Source of the DNA: Calcarisporiella thermophila CBS 279.70
Lineage: Eukaryota > Calcarisporiellomycota
Assembly: GCF_041956535.1 (NCBI RefSeq)
Contig: NW_027192210.1
Coordinates: forward strand, 581,196-630,025
DNA: 48,830 bases
Reading direction: 5' to 3'
Shown: one piece after another, positions 20,545 through 31,513 of the stretch
How the letters are laid out: each line of letters begins with the position of its first letter
Numbering within the stretch: position 1 is the first letter of the stretch
The notes under the pieces: model-generated
Seen by the model: the letters and a program-made list of their open reading frames with translations, nothing else
Databases searched by the model: none
Told to the model about the DNA's origin: nothing
Made by a program: the position numbers and the translations under genes

Positions 20545-22012
20545 CTACTTTGGAATCCTCTTCATAGCGTGGGTCAGCCAAAGGGCGGTCGTTAACAGGG
20601 TCAGACTTCCCGCCTGGTGGGCGGCGGCCAGGTCGGTAGGAACCATCAACAAGAGCGTCCCTATTCCAAGGGAAACTTGGAGTAAAGCCACGCCCATGAG
20701 GGAATTGACCGCGAGCCTGGCACCTGGGGGCAGAGGCAAGCGCCGGGAATACAGCCAGAGTGAGCTGATGACCGAGAAGGTGGAGATGGCCAGGACGCGG
20801 TGGTCGAACTGGGCCGTGGTCGGATTTTCAAAGATGTTCCGCAGCATTCCTAGGGCGTCTTCGCGAGCAAAATCCTTAGTCCAGAGGTCGTCGGGGATCA
20901 GTCTACCCCCCATATAGGGGAACTCGTTGTAGATCAGACCCGCGTCTAGCCCAGCTACAAAGGCTCCGGAAATAGCCGTCGCAAACACCAAGAAGGCAGT
21001 TCCGATGGCGGATCGCCGGAATACGGCCAGGCGTGGATTCTGCAATGCGGTGGTCACGCCGGCGGGGAAGGTTCCTTGTGCGATCTTCCAGTCCCGCAAC
21101 ACCTTCAGGCCGGTCATTATGGAGCCCGCATAGATGACGAATGCGGTGCCTAAGTGGGCGGCAAGCCGGTAGGGACTTACACGTGGCACCGCTCCGGGCG
21201 TGGTCATGAGTTCCTCCTTTAGTCCAGACTTGACCATGTACCATCCAAGGACTCCTTGGAAGCCGATGAGTGCGCCAAGCCCCCATGCCCGCCGAGTGAT
21301 GGCGGGAGTCATGTAGCCCTTATAGGTGAAATAGACGGCGGGCAACAAGAAGGAGATTCCGATGAAGCGACCCCACATTCGATGGGCCCATTCCATATAG
21401 AAAATGGATTTGAATTCGGGCAATGTCATTTGATGATTAAGGCTACAAAGAATCCAATGCTGAATTAGTGCGCAGATCCAGACAAATCCGAGAAACATGC
21501 CGAAGCAAAGAGATGCATGAAGCTATCGGATTTAGTAATCCGAGTTGAACTCACATTTTATACTCAGGGAATTGCTTGTACTTTTCGAATTCAACCTCCC
21601 ACTCCTCCTCCGAACGTGGGGGCTTCATTCCCTTGATGAGATTCCACTCCGTGATGGACAGTCCACTCTCCGTTAGGCGCGTGAGCCCGCCCAAGACGAC
21701 GATCCCAAAAGTAGATCCTGCATTAAAGAGGAGCCAGTAGCCTACGATCGGCCGAGAGGATGAAATAGGGGATGCGGTGGTGTAGCTGCGAGGGGTAAAA
21801 AATGGGTTCTGGCGAGAGAAAGGGCCGGTTTGTGAGGGGGAAATGCGAGGCAACCGGAGAGGAAGTGACGACGGCCGTATTGAAGACGTGCACAATGAAA
21901 CAAAGGGGTTGAGGGAATGTGAACGTGCACGCCATGCGGCCGTTTTTGGCGAGAAGAGGGGGGTATGAGGTCTAAAAGTGGAGCGGAGGTGCGTACATGC
22001 AGTGCGTATCAT
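20545..22012 (-). CDS. COX15: Heme A synthase COX15
   Basis: Two exons, 22012-21555 and 21442-20545; 451 aa. The first ATG (22012) begins a long Arg/Ser-rich mitochondrial presequence (MIRTACTHLRSTFRPHTP). The mature protein starts with VGYWLLFNAGSTFGIVVLGGLTRLT and has about eight membrane segments. Diagnostic motifs are ESGLSITEW, MEWAHRMWGR, RLAAHLGTAF, DAGLIYNEFP, FDHRVLA and AAAHQAGSL; the histidines are heme ligands or near them. The intron sits within EYKILNHQMTLPEF, restored exactly by splicing. COX15 converts heme O to heme A in the inner mitochondrial membrane for cytochrome oxidase. Confidence 0.96.
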
Positions 22013-22386
22013 CTCGAGGTTATAGCGCCGTTGCTCGCGTACCGTAGACAGACAAAATTTAACAAGTGTTTTCACTTGTGACTGCGGATTAGGCTCTGAG
22101 GAGGAAGAGAGAGAGTGCAATTTGGCCTCTATATGTGATCCGCGTATTTCTCACAATGGCTCACATTCCGAGGACGAATATCCTCCGGAGGCTACAGAGC
22201 AGCGTCCGTATATAAGATGGAAATCTTCAAACACAGCCTTTGATTTCGCCAGGTTTGATTATGAAATAGTGCCATTTGCTCTTCTTTATGAAACTACAGC
22301 CATTATTATTATGTATTTTTTTTATTATGCCCTATCGAGCAGAGAAAAAAAAATATTCACACAGGGGAAAAAAAAATAAGGCAAAT
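22013..22386. other. Intergenic between COX15 and eS27
   Basis: Upstream region of COX15 and 3' region of eS27. A/T-rich runs near 22310-22380; no gene is supported. Confidence 0.5.
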
Positions 22387-23035
22387 TTAGTTGATCTTCC
22401 GACGGAAAGAGCAGCCTAAAAGAGTGGAGTGGTGGAAAAGAGAGCGATATTAGAGTGTAAAAAGAAATAGCAAAACTAAAATATAAGAAATACCTTCTGT
22501 GAGGCGTGCACGACCACCAGTAGGTTGGCACAGAACAGTTGAGCAACTGCCGCATACAACCACAGTTTGGGCATGGCTGAATACAGTGGTAATGTTGAAG
22601 CAGCCTGGATTCAAAAATCAATTAGAATTCCATCCACAGGCACTGGTTAACATGAAATAGGAGATCTTACCAGGGCACTTCACGTCCATGAAGTAAGAGT
22701 TGGGCGACTGTACGAGCCGCTTAAGCTTGTGAGTGTTCTTCTCTTGCTCAGCAGAGGGATTCAGGAGATCGACGGCCAACTGAGAAGAAATATAGATTAG
22801 TCACAAGATCAATCATGATCAGGCTGATCATGCAATTCAGGAGAGAGGAATGGGGATCGAATGAGGATGAATGCGATCATGCGCCAGAAATTTGGAGCCA
22901 CTCCGATTGATTTCAACAGGATTAGCAACACCCAGTAGGGGTTTTATGCTCCATCCATCCAACTCTCTAATTTGACACACACACGCATCCATCCATCTCT
23001 CTCTTCATCCATCCTGCGCGAACACTTACCACCAT
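22387..23035 (-). CDS. RPS27: Cytosolic 40S ribosomal protein eS27
   Basis: Four exons on the minus strand: 23035-23030, 22779-22671, 22604-22494, 22415-22387; 84 aa. The first coding exon is only ATG GTG. The protein reads [16 protein letters not shown], then [52 protein letters not shown] and ends RRKIN. The zinc finger is CPGC and CGSC, as in all eS27 proteins. Length and motif order match the yeast and animal proteins over the whole length. It was missed by simple open-frame search because of its small exons. The first intron is 250 nt, the longest in this gene, as is usual for fungal ribosomal protein genes. Confidence 0.97.
22814..22832. repeat. 19-nt palindrome in first intron of eS27
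   Basis: CATGATCAG, a single G, then CTGATCATG: a perfect 9-bp inverted repeat near the 3' end of the long first intron. It could be a dimeric transcription-factor site or an intron-folding element; neither is shown. Confidence 0.55.
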
Positions 23036-23469
23036 CTTTGCGACTTTATTGTATGTCTCGTGGGGTTGGTTTTTGAAAAGGAGGGAACAAATCCAAGATG
23101 CGGAGGTCGCGTCTATATCAACATGAAGAAAATGACTGCGCCATAGCGATCCTACCAGCCTTCAGAATCGCATCAGACCAAATTTCTATCCAAGGCAATT
23201 TTCCAAAACCACAATCTGGACTGTTTTAGTAGTTTTGACAGCATAGATACATTCTTTCTCATCCTATCTAACCGAGTGAAACCCGTGGTCAACGTTTGGC
23301 ATAAAAAAATAAACTGAAAATGGAGAGTTATATGGGTCTTTTGAATTATAAGTGAAATATTATAAATAACAGCGGGAGAATTATATAATAAAAAAGGAAA
23401 AAAAAAATTATAATAACAATCCTTCACCGACTTGGGGATGGAATCTCCAGGTGTAATCGTGCGATTTAG
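23036..23469. other. Intergenic between eS27 and FTR1
   Basis: Upstream region of eS27 and 3' region of FTR1, both on the minus strand. A-rich runs near 23390-23410; no gene is supported. Confidence 0.5.
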
Positions 23470-25014
23470 TTACACGACCTCCTCCGCCCTTTCTCCTGGC
23501 TTGTCCTGCTTTGGGTCCTCAGCCTCAAGCTCAGCCTCTTTCTCCTTGATATCCGTATCCACCGAATCGTACGCATGCTCGTTCGCGTCACGGCGACGTT
23601 GCCGGATCTTCAATATCACCAGTGCGACGGAAAGTACCACCCAATACAGGCAATAGCCGGTGATGGTGCCGACGGAGGCAATATTGTTCCAGCCGAGGAT
23701 GGAGTTGAAAATGGCCCACCCACCGTTATTGCTGTAGTCCTCAGGGTTACAGCAAGTGAGATACCTGTCATTAGAAAACACGGGTTGTGGTTAGCTAGCT
23801 AACCCAATCGACTCCCGAAAGGAGGGATGGGCGGCGTTACCAAACATTGGTCAAAACATTGAACGTTCCAGTTTGGTCTCCTCCCTCTTCAGCCTCGCCG
23901 CCCCCGGTAGCGAGAGCCCAAGTGTGCTTCTCGAAGAAGCCAATGGCACGCGAGAACAGGCCGGCGGCAATCAGAAAGAGGATGTAGGTTGAGATGATGA
24001 AGAACCAGTGTAGTCGCATAATATTTCCGGTCCTAGACCCCATAAAAAAAAGGGAGTGAGGAGAGAGAGGAAAATGTATCCAAAGAATCTGCTAAATAGT
24101 CTACTTGTAGATGATGAAGCCAACCAAGGCCCCAGCGATAATCCCGCAGATGGCGGCAAGAGGAATGGAGGTTGCGGAAGCACCAATGGAGATCTATGAG
24201 GAGAGGTTAGTGAACCAAGCGAACCCATCGCGGAGAATCCATCTCCAAGACTTACACCGCCCAAAAAGACGACGGCCTCAAGCCCCTCACGCAACACGGT
24301 GATGAAGGGCAGCAGGAAGAAGGCGTAACGGCCAGCAAAGCCCTTCTGGTTTTCCTCGTTCACTTTTTTCGAGAGCTTTTTCTGCCACTTCTCCTGCATC
24401 CGGTTGGATTTGAGCATCATGATACCCATCAGGGTGATGAGCACCGTGGCAAGAAGAGAGAAGCAGCCTTCCCAGATATTCTCGCTCGATTCCCTACCAG
24501 AGCATGACGTTGAGTCCATAGCAGTCTACAGCAGAGCAGAGAGCAACAACTTACCAGAGGTTGGATGCTACGGTGTACCTAGCAATACGAATAATAAGGA
24601 TTTGTTAGCTAGACGTGAAGGAGGAACACGTACGTTTTATGGATATCAATAGGTCTGCTTATATATATACCAGACTGCAATGAAGGCTAATACCAAGAAA
24701 TGTGTTTTTTAGTCGTGATAGCTCTGTACCTAAAGGGGCGGACATATGGCAATTACCTGCACCAATGGCGACACTAATCAGGAGACCGGCCAACGTTCCG
24801 ATCCATACCTGAAGTGCTCAGTTCAGTTCGTCAGTTGCGCAAGGGAAGCAGCCAAAGACTTGGACTGTACCTGTCGGCGATAGCGCTTCAGTAGCTCAGG
24901 GTTGTCCACGAACATTTGCCGCAGGAATGTGAGCAGAACGGACACAATAATGGCGGCCTCGGTAGTCTCACGGAAGAGCACGAAGAAGATGGGGACGCTG
25001 AAGAGATCGGGCAT
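23470..25014 (-). CDS. FTR1: High-affinity iron permease FTR1
   Basis: Eight exons: 25014-24871, 24808-24757, 24686-24671, 24578-24555, 24493-24256, 24193-24105, 24032-23841, 23764-23470; 349 aa. The start MPDLFSVPIFFVLFRETTEAA is classic. Both REXXE iron-binding motifs are present: RETTE (residues 15-19) and REGLE (147-151). Further conserved pieces are VWIGTLAGLLISVAIGAAFIAVWYTVASNLW, EGCFSLLATVLITLMG and WFFIISTYILFLIAAGLFSRAI. Seven membrane spans are expected. Exons 3 and 4 are only 16 and 24 nt, yet the frame and the family alignment require both. FTR1 forms a plasma-membrane complex with the ferroxidase FET3, encoded divergently next door, for reductive iron uptake. The acidic C-terminal tail is cytosolic. 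Confidence 0.96.
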
Positions 25015-25633
25015 GGCGAGAGGAGGATGCGAAGGCGTTAGCGGGATGAGGAGCGTGAGAGAGAGGGCGACTTTGGTGACAGCGGGTGGCAGAAGCTTTG
25101 TTTTCCTGTGCACAAACGGTCTGCTTTTGTCACGCTTGCCGTGGAACGGGCGAGCCTCCCGATTGCATGAGAACTCAAACTGATAAGCGATCCAGCTTAT
25201 GACAAAAATCGCGCATTTCTGCTCCATTCTCGGCCATGTTAGCCAGGCATATTTTGTCAATCTGATTTGCCTTTCCGGGCATGCGGATTGATTGCGTCGC
25301 CCGCGCGGATTGGGCGGGAGTCTGTGTCTGCTCGACGCTTATATTTTGCTTATGCTGCAGCTACATAAAACCTTGCGAAATCATACGATTTTGTGGTGCT
25401 CGCTTGCACACATCCTACTTCTCCCGCATGCCAGCGTTGGTGCTTTTTCCGGGTTTGGCCTGCGCAAATCCTTGGCAACGAACGCCATTCCACAGGGTGG
25501 CACTCGATCTCGACTCAATTGCGGCTCCGCACGCGCTGAGCTCTATTCTGTGTACAACCGCATCCTATTTGACACGGGCTCTCCTTCCTCAACCTCCCTC
25601 TCCTGTCCCCCCCTCTGCCTTCCTCGCGCCGCC
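25015..25633. promoter_or_regulatory. Shared bidirectional promoter of FTR1 and FET3
   Basis: 619 nt separate the two divergent starts, so both genes are probably controlled together. TGATAAG at 25181-25187 fits the WGATAR core bound by fungal iron-responsive GATA repressors (SRE/Fep1 type), though one copy is weak evidence. The FET3 leader (about 25560-25633) is C/T-rich and ends GCCGCC before the ATG. Confidence 0.6.
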
Positions 25634-27883
25634 ATGACAAGCAGTCTCGTCCTCGTCCTCGTCCTCCTGCTTGCAAGGGTGGCGAATGCCGCCAACGTCA
25701 CCGTCAATTGGGATATCACCTACGTCCAAGCCAACCCCGATGGGCAGTACCCGCGTCAAGTCGTCGGGGTCAATGGCAAATGGCCGTAAGTACGCTTGCG
25801 CCTTCATTTGCGCTCAAATGGCCCTGCACTGAATCTCACGCGCTTTCCTCTTGCCCTAGGCCTCCTCCTATTGTAGCCAATTACAGTGATACCTTGATTA
25901 TCAATGTCGTAAGTGTAGCTGATGTGTGAGAAATGCATTCTCGCCATCCCAATCACGCTTCTTTAATCTCTCCTCTCTCTTAAAGCACAATTCCCTCGAT
26001 GTTCCAACGAGTCTTCACTCGCATGGCCTGTTCCAAAACGGAACCGCATACTACGACGGCCCTGTTGGAGTCACGCAATGGTAAGAAGCGTGTACCTCAG
26101 TGGTCATGGGTGCGTTGTTTCTAATTCCGATTGCTCTCACCGAATAGCGGCATCCCTCCAGGAGCCAACTTCACCTACCAGATTCCTATCCAGCAGTGGG
26201 GCACGTACTGGATCCATTCGCACTACCGCGGCCAGTACGTGGACGGGCTGCGGGCCCCCCTTATATTGCACGCTCCAAAGGAACACTACACGTATGATCA
26301 AGAGTACACCGTAGTCGTGAGTGGTGAGTGTGCATCTGCTTGTTCTTCAGCTTCCATTTCGCCACGCCGACACCCCGGTTTTCTGACGCCTCTCTCTTAC
26401 TAGACTGGTACCATTATCAGAGCGAGGATCGGCTCAAGTGGTATCTCGGCATCTACAACCCAACCGGGGCGGAACCCACTCCTGGTAGACGGCTGCTCCT
26501 AGTGTTGATTCTCCCTGGAAAAGAATGCTAATGCTAACCTTTTGCCTCCCCTTGTACCAGACTCTGCACTGATCAATCACTCCCAGAACGAAACTTTTCA
26601 GTTTGCTCCCGGAAAAACGTACCGCCTGCGCGTGATCAATATGTCTGCCTTTGCCATGTTCCTCTTCTCCATCGACGGCCACGAAATGGACATCATTGAG
26701 GTGGACGGGGTAAGCAAGCCTCCTCTTTTTTTCGGCCAAGCAGCCTGAAATTGATCCACCGATCGATTCATTTTCCAGGTTGACGTCAATCGTACCACCG
26801 TCACCGGCTTCCCTATCACGGCAGCACAGCGCTATTCGGTTCTTGTCACCGCCAAGAATACCACCGATAAAAACTATCTCATCCACGCCGACATGGACAC
26901 CACCATGTTTGACTCTGTGCCTCCTGAGCTGAATCCAAGTATGTGCTCTATTTTTGCCTGTGCGATACCCGGAATAGAAGGAAGCTGACATTTCCCCCTC
27001 TTTAGATGTGACCGCCACGATCGTCTACAACGACACCGCCTCCACTGCAGACGCCTACACCGCTCCGTTCCCCGATGATTTCGACGACACAACCCTTGTT
27101 CCCGTGGTGGCCGAAGCCAGCGTCCCCGCGGACGTCCGGCACTACCTGGACGTGTTCTTCAACGTGCACGAGGACGGCACCAACCGCGCCATGTTCAACA
27201 ACATCACCTATGTAATGCCCAAGGTCCCCACGTTGCTGTCGCAGCTCAGCCTAGGCGAGCTGGCCAAGGACCCCGCGGTGTACGGCCGGCAAACCCAGGC
27301 GATTGTGCTCGAGCACAACAAGATGGTGGAGCTCGTGGTCACCAACTATGACGAGAACGCACACCCCTTCCACTTGCATGGCCACCAGTTCCAAGTGCTC
27401 GGCCGAGGAAACAGCACCCCCTACGACCCTGCCAGTGCCCCGCTACCCGAGAAGGCCAACCCGGTGCGCCGGGATACGGTCCAGATCCCGAAGGGCGGCT
27501 ACGTGGTGCTTCGTTTCAGAGCAGATAATCCGGGCGTGTGGTTCTTCCACTGCCACATCGAATGGCATCTTGAGGCGGGACTTGCCATGACCTTCATCGA
27601 GGCCCCCCTTGAGGCCCAGAAGCGAATCCGTCCTCCCCAGCAGATCTATGACCAGTGCCATGCGCTGGGCATCCAAACCAGCGGAAATGCGGCGGGCAAG
27701 AATGGTACTGATCTGGAGGGCGCCCCCTATGGCCCCTTCCCTCTGCCGGGCAGGTTTACCCCCAAGGGCATCGGGGCCCTCGCCGCCACCATCATTTCGG
27801 CCCTCATTGGGCTGGGAGTGGTCATCTGGTATGCGCAAGACGACAAAAAGACCATCATGCGGAGGAATGGGGGCGCGGAGTAA
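25634..27883 (+). CDS. FET3: Multicopper ferroxidase FET3
   Basis: Eight exons: 25634-25785, 25860-25908, 25986-26080, 26148-26323, 26404-26484, 26561-26709, 26779-26938, 27006-27883; 579 aa. Signal peptide residues 1-19. Copper ligands are HSHG (H78, H80), WIHSH (H122, H124), HPFHLHGH (407-414) and FHCHIEWHLEAGL (C470, H475). A single membrane span lies at about 542-563, with a short basic tail. Ferroxidase specificity: Asp403 in NYDENAHPF aligns with yeast Fet3 Asp409, while Glu185 of yeast (SEWYH) is Asp158 here (SDWYH). It oxidises Fe(II) at the cell surface and passes Fe(III) to FTR1, encoded divergently 619 nt away. Its copper comes from the secretory pathway. Confidence 0.95.
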
Positions 27884-28253
27884 AGGATGCTTTCCCTTTC
27901 TCTTATTTACTATATCAATATATTTAATTCTTCTTGCGAGCATTTTCATAATGAATTTTTTGATAATTTTGTAATAAATACTAGGCTATTTAATACTCCA
28001 AGTCTTCACAAGCCAGCCAAGGAGGCCTTTGGTAAAGTGAGGAACAGCGGAGAAGGCTAGAGGAGATTTTTTTGAGTAGAATAAGGACAACATCACCTCA
28101 AGAGGACAACAGAGGATTTCAAGCAAGCATAACAATACGGCTTTTCGAGAGAGAAATCTCGTATAAATAATCCCCTATCATGGTTTTAGAGTATCGAAAA
28201 AGGTATTGGGCCAGATGAATTTTTTTTATCGAGGCTGCCAGAGAGAGGCTATT
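27884..28253. other. Intergenic, convergent 3' ends
   Basis: This lies between FET3 and THI6. AT-rich with no supported gene. Confidence 0.5.
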
Positions 28254-29989
28254 TTAGATGGACTCCAATTTTGCCTCCGAAAGAATATCCTCAGGAGTCA
28301 GGTTGTACATCTCGTCGAAGAGGGCGGCACGAAAAGTGCCCGGTCCCTTGACGTCAGCTCGTTTGGCAGCGTGTTCGGAAGCAATCCCCAAGAACAAAAG
28401 CCTGTTACGTCAAGACCGAGGCCCGCGTTAAAGGAAAGAATCCAGCCAGTGAAACCAGTAACAGACTCACCCTCCAATGGCGGAAATCAGATAGTCTTTC
28501 TCCTCTTCCACCCCGGCAAAACAAGCAATCAAGCTGGTGGCCATACAGCCAGATCCAGTGATGTGAGCAAGGTATTCGTGTCCGTTGGCAATGGAAAAGG
28601 TGCGCTCTCCATCAGAAACAAAATCAACCTTACCGGACATGGCAATCACATTGTCTATTTTGATAAATGAGAAGAGTTAGAGCGCGATCGGAAACTAGGT
28701 GTCCGAGTAGAGGAAGCAAGATAAAATGACTCACGCTCAATCTTCGCCAGCCGACTAACAATAGACGCTGGATCTTTCGCTTCCCCAATGCTATCTACCC
28801 CTCGCATTTTCACTGCCTCCCCGGCAAGGGTTGCGATCTCACCGTAGTTCCCTTTGATAATATCGATATAAGCTTGCTCCAACAGTCGGTTGCAAGTGGA
28901 TCTGCGCAATTCGGTTGCCCCCGCTCCTACCGGATCGCATACGACAGGGATTTTGTGATTGTTCGACACTTGGGCTGAAAAGCATGAGAAAAGACGGTCA
29001 GATTCAAAGCCGATTCAACTGCGAATCGAAGGGGGATTACCTGCCCATATCATCGATTCGACCCAGTCTTCCGTCAGGGTTCCCAGATTGACCACCAAAG
29101 CCTTGTTAATCCGTGCTAGCTCCTCGTGCTCCTTCTTGCAGTGAGCCATAATTGGACTCGCTCCGATGGCCAGCGTCGCATTGGCTAGCTCGTTCATAGT
29201 GACAAAATTGGTGATCTGTTGGACCATGGGCGTTTTTTTTCGAATGTCGGCAAGGCGCTGGGCCACCTTCTCAACTATCTCTCGGGTTGTGGTGCTCCTC
29301 ACCGCAGGTGGAAGAGCCGAGAGCGATGGGCGAGTATACGGAGATATTTTTTCGATAAGTTGACGCGAAGCATGGGTTGGGTCCGAAGCGGCAATAATAT
29401 CCGAGACCACTGCTACACCAGAGAGTTGTAGAGAAGGAGTAGCCGATTTGCGGAGAATGCGCTCTACATTGTGGTGTTTAATTCCGCCTATGGTAACTAC
29501 GGGAATGGGGGATGATTTCAGGGAGGTGAGAAGTTCGCGTAATCCCTTGATCCCAAGAGGAGTACGCGTCAGGGATTTGGTGGCAGTGTCGTACACGGCT
29601 CCAATAGATATGTAATCAGCTCCGTCTTGAATAGCGCGTTGCGCTTCTTCTACATCGTGCACAGAGATGCCGACGACTTTGCCTGGAAAGAGGCGACGCA
29701 CCTCCTTTAATGGCATATCGTCCTGACCAATATGAACACCATCAGCATCAATGGCTTGGGCGACATCCAGTCGATCATTGATGAGAAGTGGTACATTCTG
29801 TTTGCGGCACTCCTGTTGAACACGCTTAGCAATGTCAACGAAATGAGCGGTGTCGAGGTTTTTTTCTCGGAGTTGCACAAGAGTAACTCCACCTTCGATA
29901 GCCTGGGCGACCGTAGTGGGAAGATCGCGGCCTGGCGGCAGGAGGCCAGAGTCCGTTACAAGGTAGAGCGAGTAATCGATCTTGGACAT
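28254..29989 (-). CDS. THI6: Bifunctional thiamine-phosphate synthase / hydroxyethylthiazole kinase (THI6)
   Basis: Four exons: 29989-29041, 28974-28735, 28654-28471, 28401-28254; 506 aa. The open frame runs further upstream through GTG, but the first ATG gives MSKIDYSLYLVTDSGLLP, the normal ThiE start. Residues 1 to ~225 are the ThiE barrel: LVQLREKN, LLINDRLDVA, DGVHIGQDD, GISVHD, ADYISIGAVYDTATK and VTIGGI. Residues ~245-506 are the ThiM kinase: QQITNFVTMNELANATLAIGASPIM, VVCDPVGAGAT, IIKGNYGEI and ITGSGCMATS with the catalytic Cys. It phosphorylates hydroxyethylthiazole and joins it to HMP-pyrophosphate to make thiamine phosphate. I saw no TPP-riboswitch core upstream or in the introns. 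Confidence 0.95.
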
Positions 29990-31157
29990 GGAGCAATAGA
30001 GTTGGGCAACTTTTTCGAGAATGCAAATGCTCGAATAATGAAATCCCCCTGCAAGTAGATTGCAAGTCACACGGGGGCTTTCGTTTGGCGAGGATATTAA
30101 GTTGGAACCAAATTTGATCTAGGAATCAGTGTGCAGGAAATGGATCCTTTAAACTTACCTTGATTTCTATACAGTGCCGGGAATTAGTTCGCATCCTCTT
30201 TATGATTTACGGGGATCACCCCCGACCTACTTTCACAATATACTGCTTCGCTAAATGGAATAGAGAGATCATAGAGACTGCGGCCTAATTCATGGAAATA
30301 TCATATCACTTTAAGAGGAGGAAGTATTTACTAGAAACTATTCCTGGTTAGTTCTTCATTTAGATCCGTCATCCCTGGATAGGATCTTCAAAGCCTAAGT
30401 AACTCTATCGAGATACGTGAACGGATTTTTTTTCCTAAAAATAACCTAAACTAAACCTGATTTTTTCAAGCTTCACTTTTAATCGAATGTTATTGTATCT
30501 ATCCTCATCCTGATCTATGTCAATTTCATAGAAAAATCTACAAAAAACTCATTATTCATTTTGCTAGAAAATAAAAATAATCTTATATATATTATATAAT
30601 CAATGTATTAATCGCAAGCCAACCCCATATAAAATATTATTGTTTTGTGCACGTAGGGCAAACAATGTATTTAGCTTGAGAGTAAGATGTATTAAATGTG
30701 TTGCGTTGGAGAAAGGAGTTATGTAGTAGGGAAGGATTATAGCAGCTATTTGATCGCTATCCTAACTTGCCTGTTAATCCAAAAGCAGACTGCTATTTAA
30801 GATAGGAGATGTCGAGAACCTGCTAAGATAAAAATTTGATTTTGAATCCTTTACTACAGTAAAATTATCACTCTTTTTAAAATGTTGCTAGATAAGCTTA
30901 TGCCTCATAACAAATAATCAAAGAATAGCTCAATACGCAATATAAGTATAGCAGTTGCCAGTTTTCAATGAAGCCAAGAAAATCCTCAATAAAACTAAAA
31001 TAAATGATAATGCTCAGATAAACTAAAATAGTCTTTATCATATCCCCAAAACGGTCCCACAACTTTATTTTCCACGGTAGCCTATTTTCGCCGTAATAAA
31101 TGCTATAGATAGCTTCTACAAAACTATAGCTGCCAATGTTTTTTATATCCATTTTTC
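29990..31157. other. Intergenic, AT-rich
   Basis: About 1.2 kb upstream of THI6. From about 30.4 kb the DNA is clearly AT-richer than to the left. A 131-codon minus-strand frame (30898-31293) overlaps the second cupredoxin exon in another frame and has no known motif. Confidence 0.45.
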
Positions 31158-31513
31158 TTATTGTACAATCACCGTTCCCGTCATATCTGGATGTATTGCA
31201 TCGTGGTATGGAAATGTTCCACGAGTTGAAAACATACGGGTAAATGACGCTATGGCAAAATATTCTTAAGCTAAAGCCTCTCACGCCTAGCATCTATCTA
31301 GATAACTTACCACCAGGATATATAACTCCAGAGTCCCATCCCCCCCCCATCGCCAGTGCAGGTATGATCAACATTGTCATTATTTGTCCATCTTACCGCG
31401 TCGCCAATATTTATCGTCACTTGCTGGGGTACAAATCTAAAACCTTCCAATACAATATTAGTTGCGGCTAAAACGACGCTCAGCGAAGCTAGATAGATTA
31501 GTAAGATTTGCAT
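31158..31513 (-). pseudogene. Secreted cupredoxin (plastocyanin-like), frameshifted
   Basis: Two exons, 31513-31311 and 31249-31158. A signal peptide (MQILLIYLASLSVVLAA) is followed by a single cupredoxin domain: FRFVPQQVTINIGDAVRWTN and VDHTCTGDGG. The frame then breaks at a run of nine G (plus-strand C9 at 31340-31348); the expected WDSGVIYPG continues in the +1 frame. After the intron come SFTRMFSTRGTFPYH and AIHPDMTGTVIVQ, then stop. The total of 295 nt is one more than a multiple of three. The usual copper-ligand Cys (YHC-x2-H) is Asp here (YHDAIHPDM). Either a homopolymer sequencing error or a decaying gene; the missing Cys favours loss of the canonical copper site in either case. Confidence 0.72.

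Noticed and set aside
22780-23029. C/D-box snoRNA in the eS27 first intron
   Set aside because: Several TGATCA and CTGA strings occur, but no correctly placed C box (RTGATGA) with a terminal stem was found.
28254-30100. Possible TPP riboswitch at THI6
   Set aside because: Thiamine genes in fungi can carry TPP riboswitches in 5' introns, but I found no conserved TPP core pair upstream of the start or in the three introns.
30898-31293. 131-codon minus-strand frame
   Set aside because: It overlaps cupredoxin exon 2 in another frame and extends into AT-rich DNA. Hydrophobic content there is expected from AT-rich codons, and no motif was seen.
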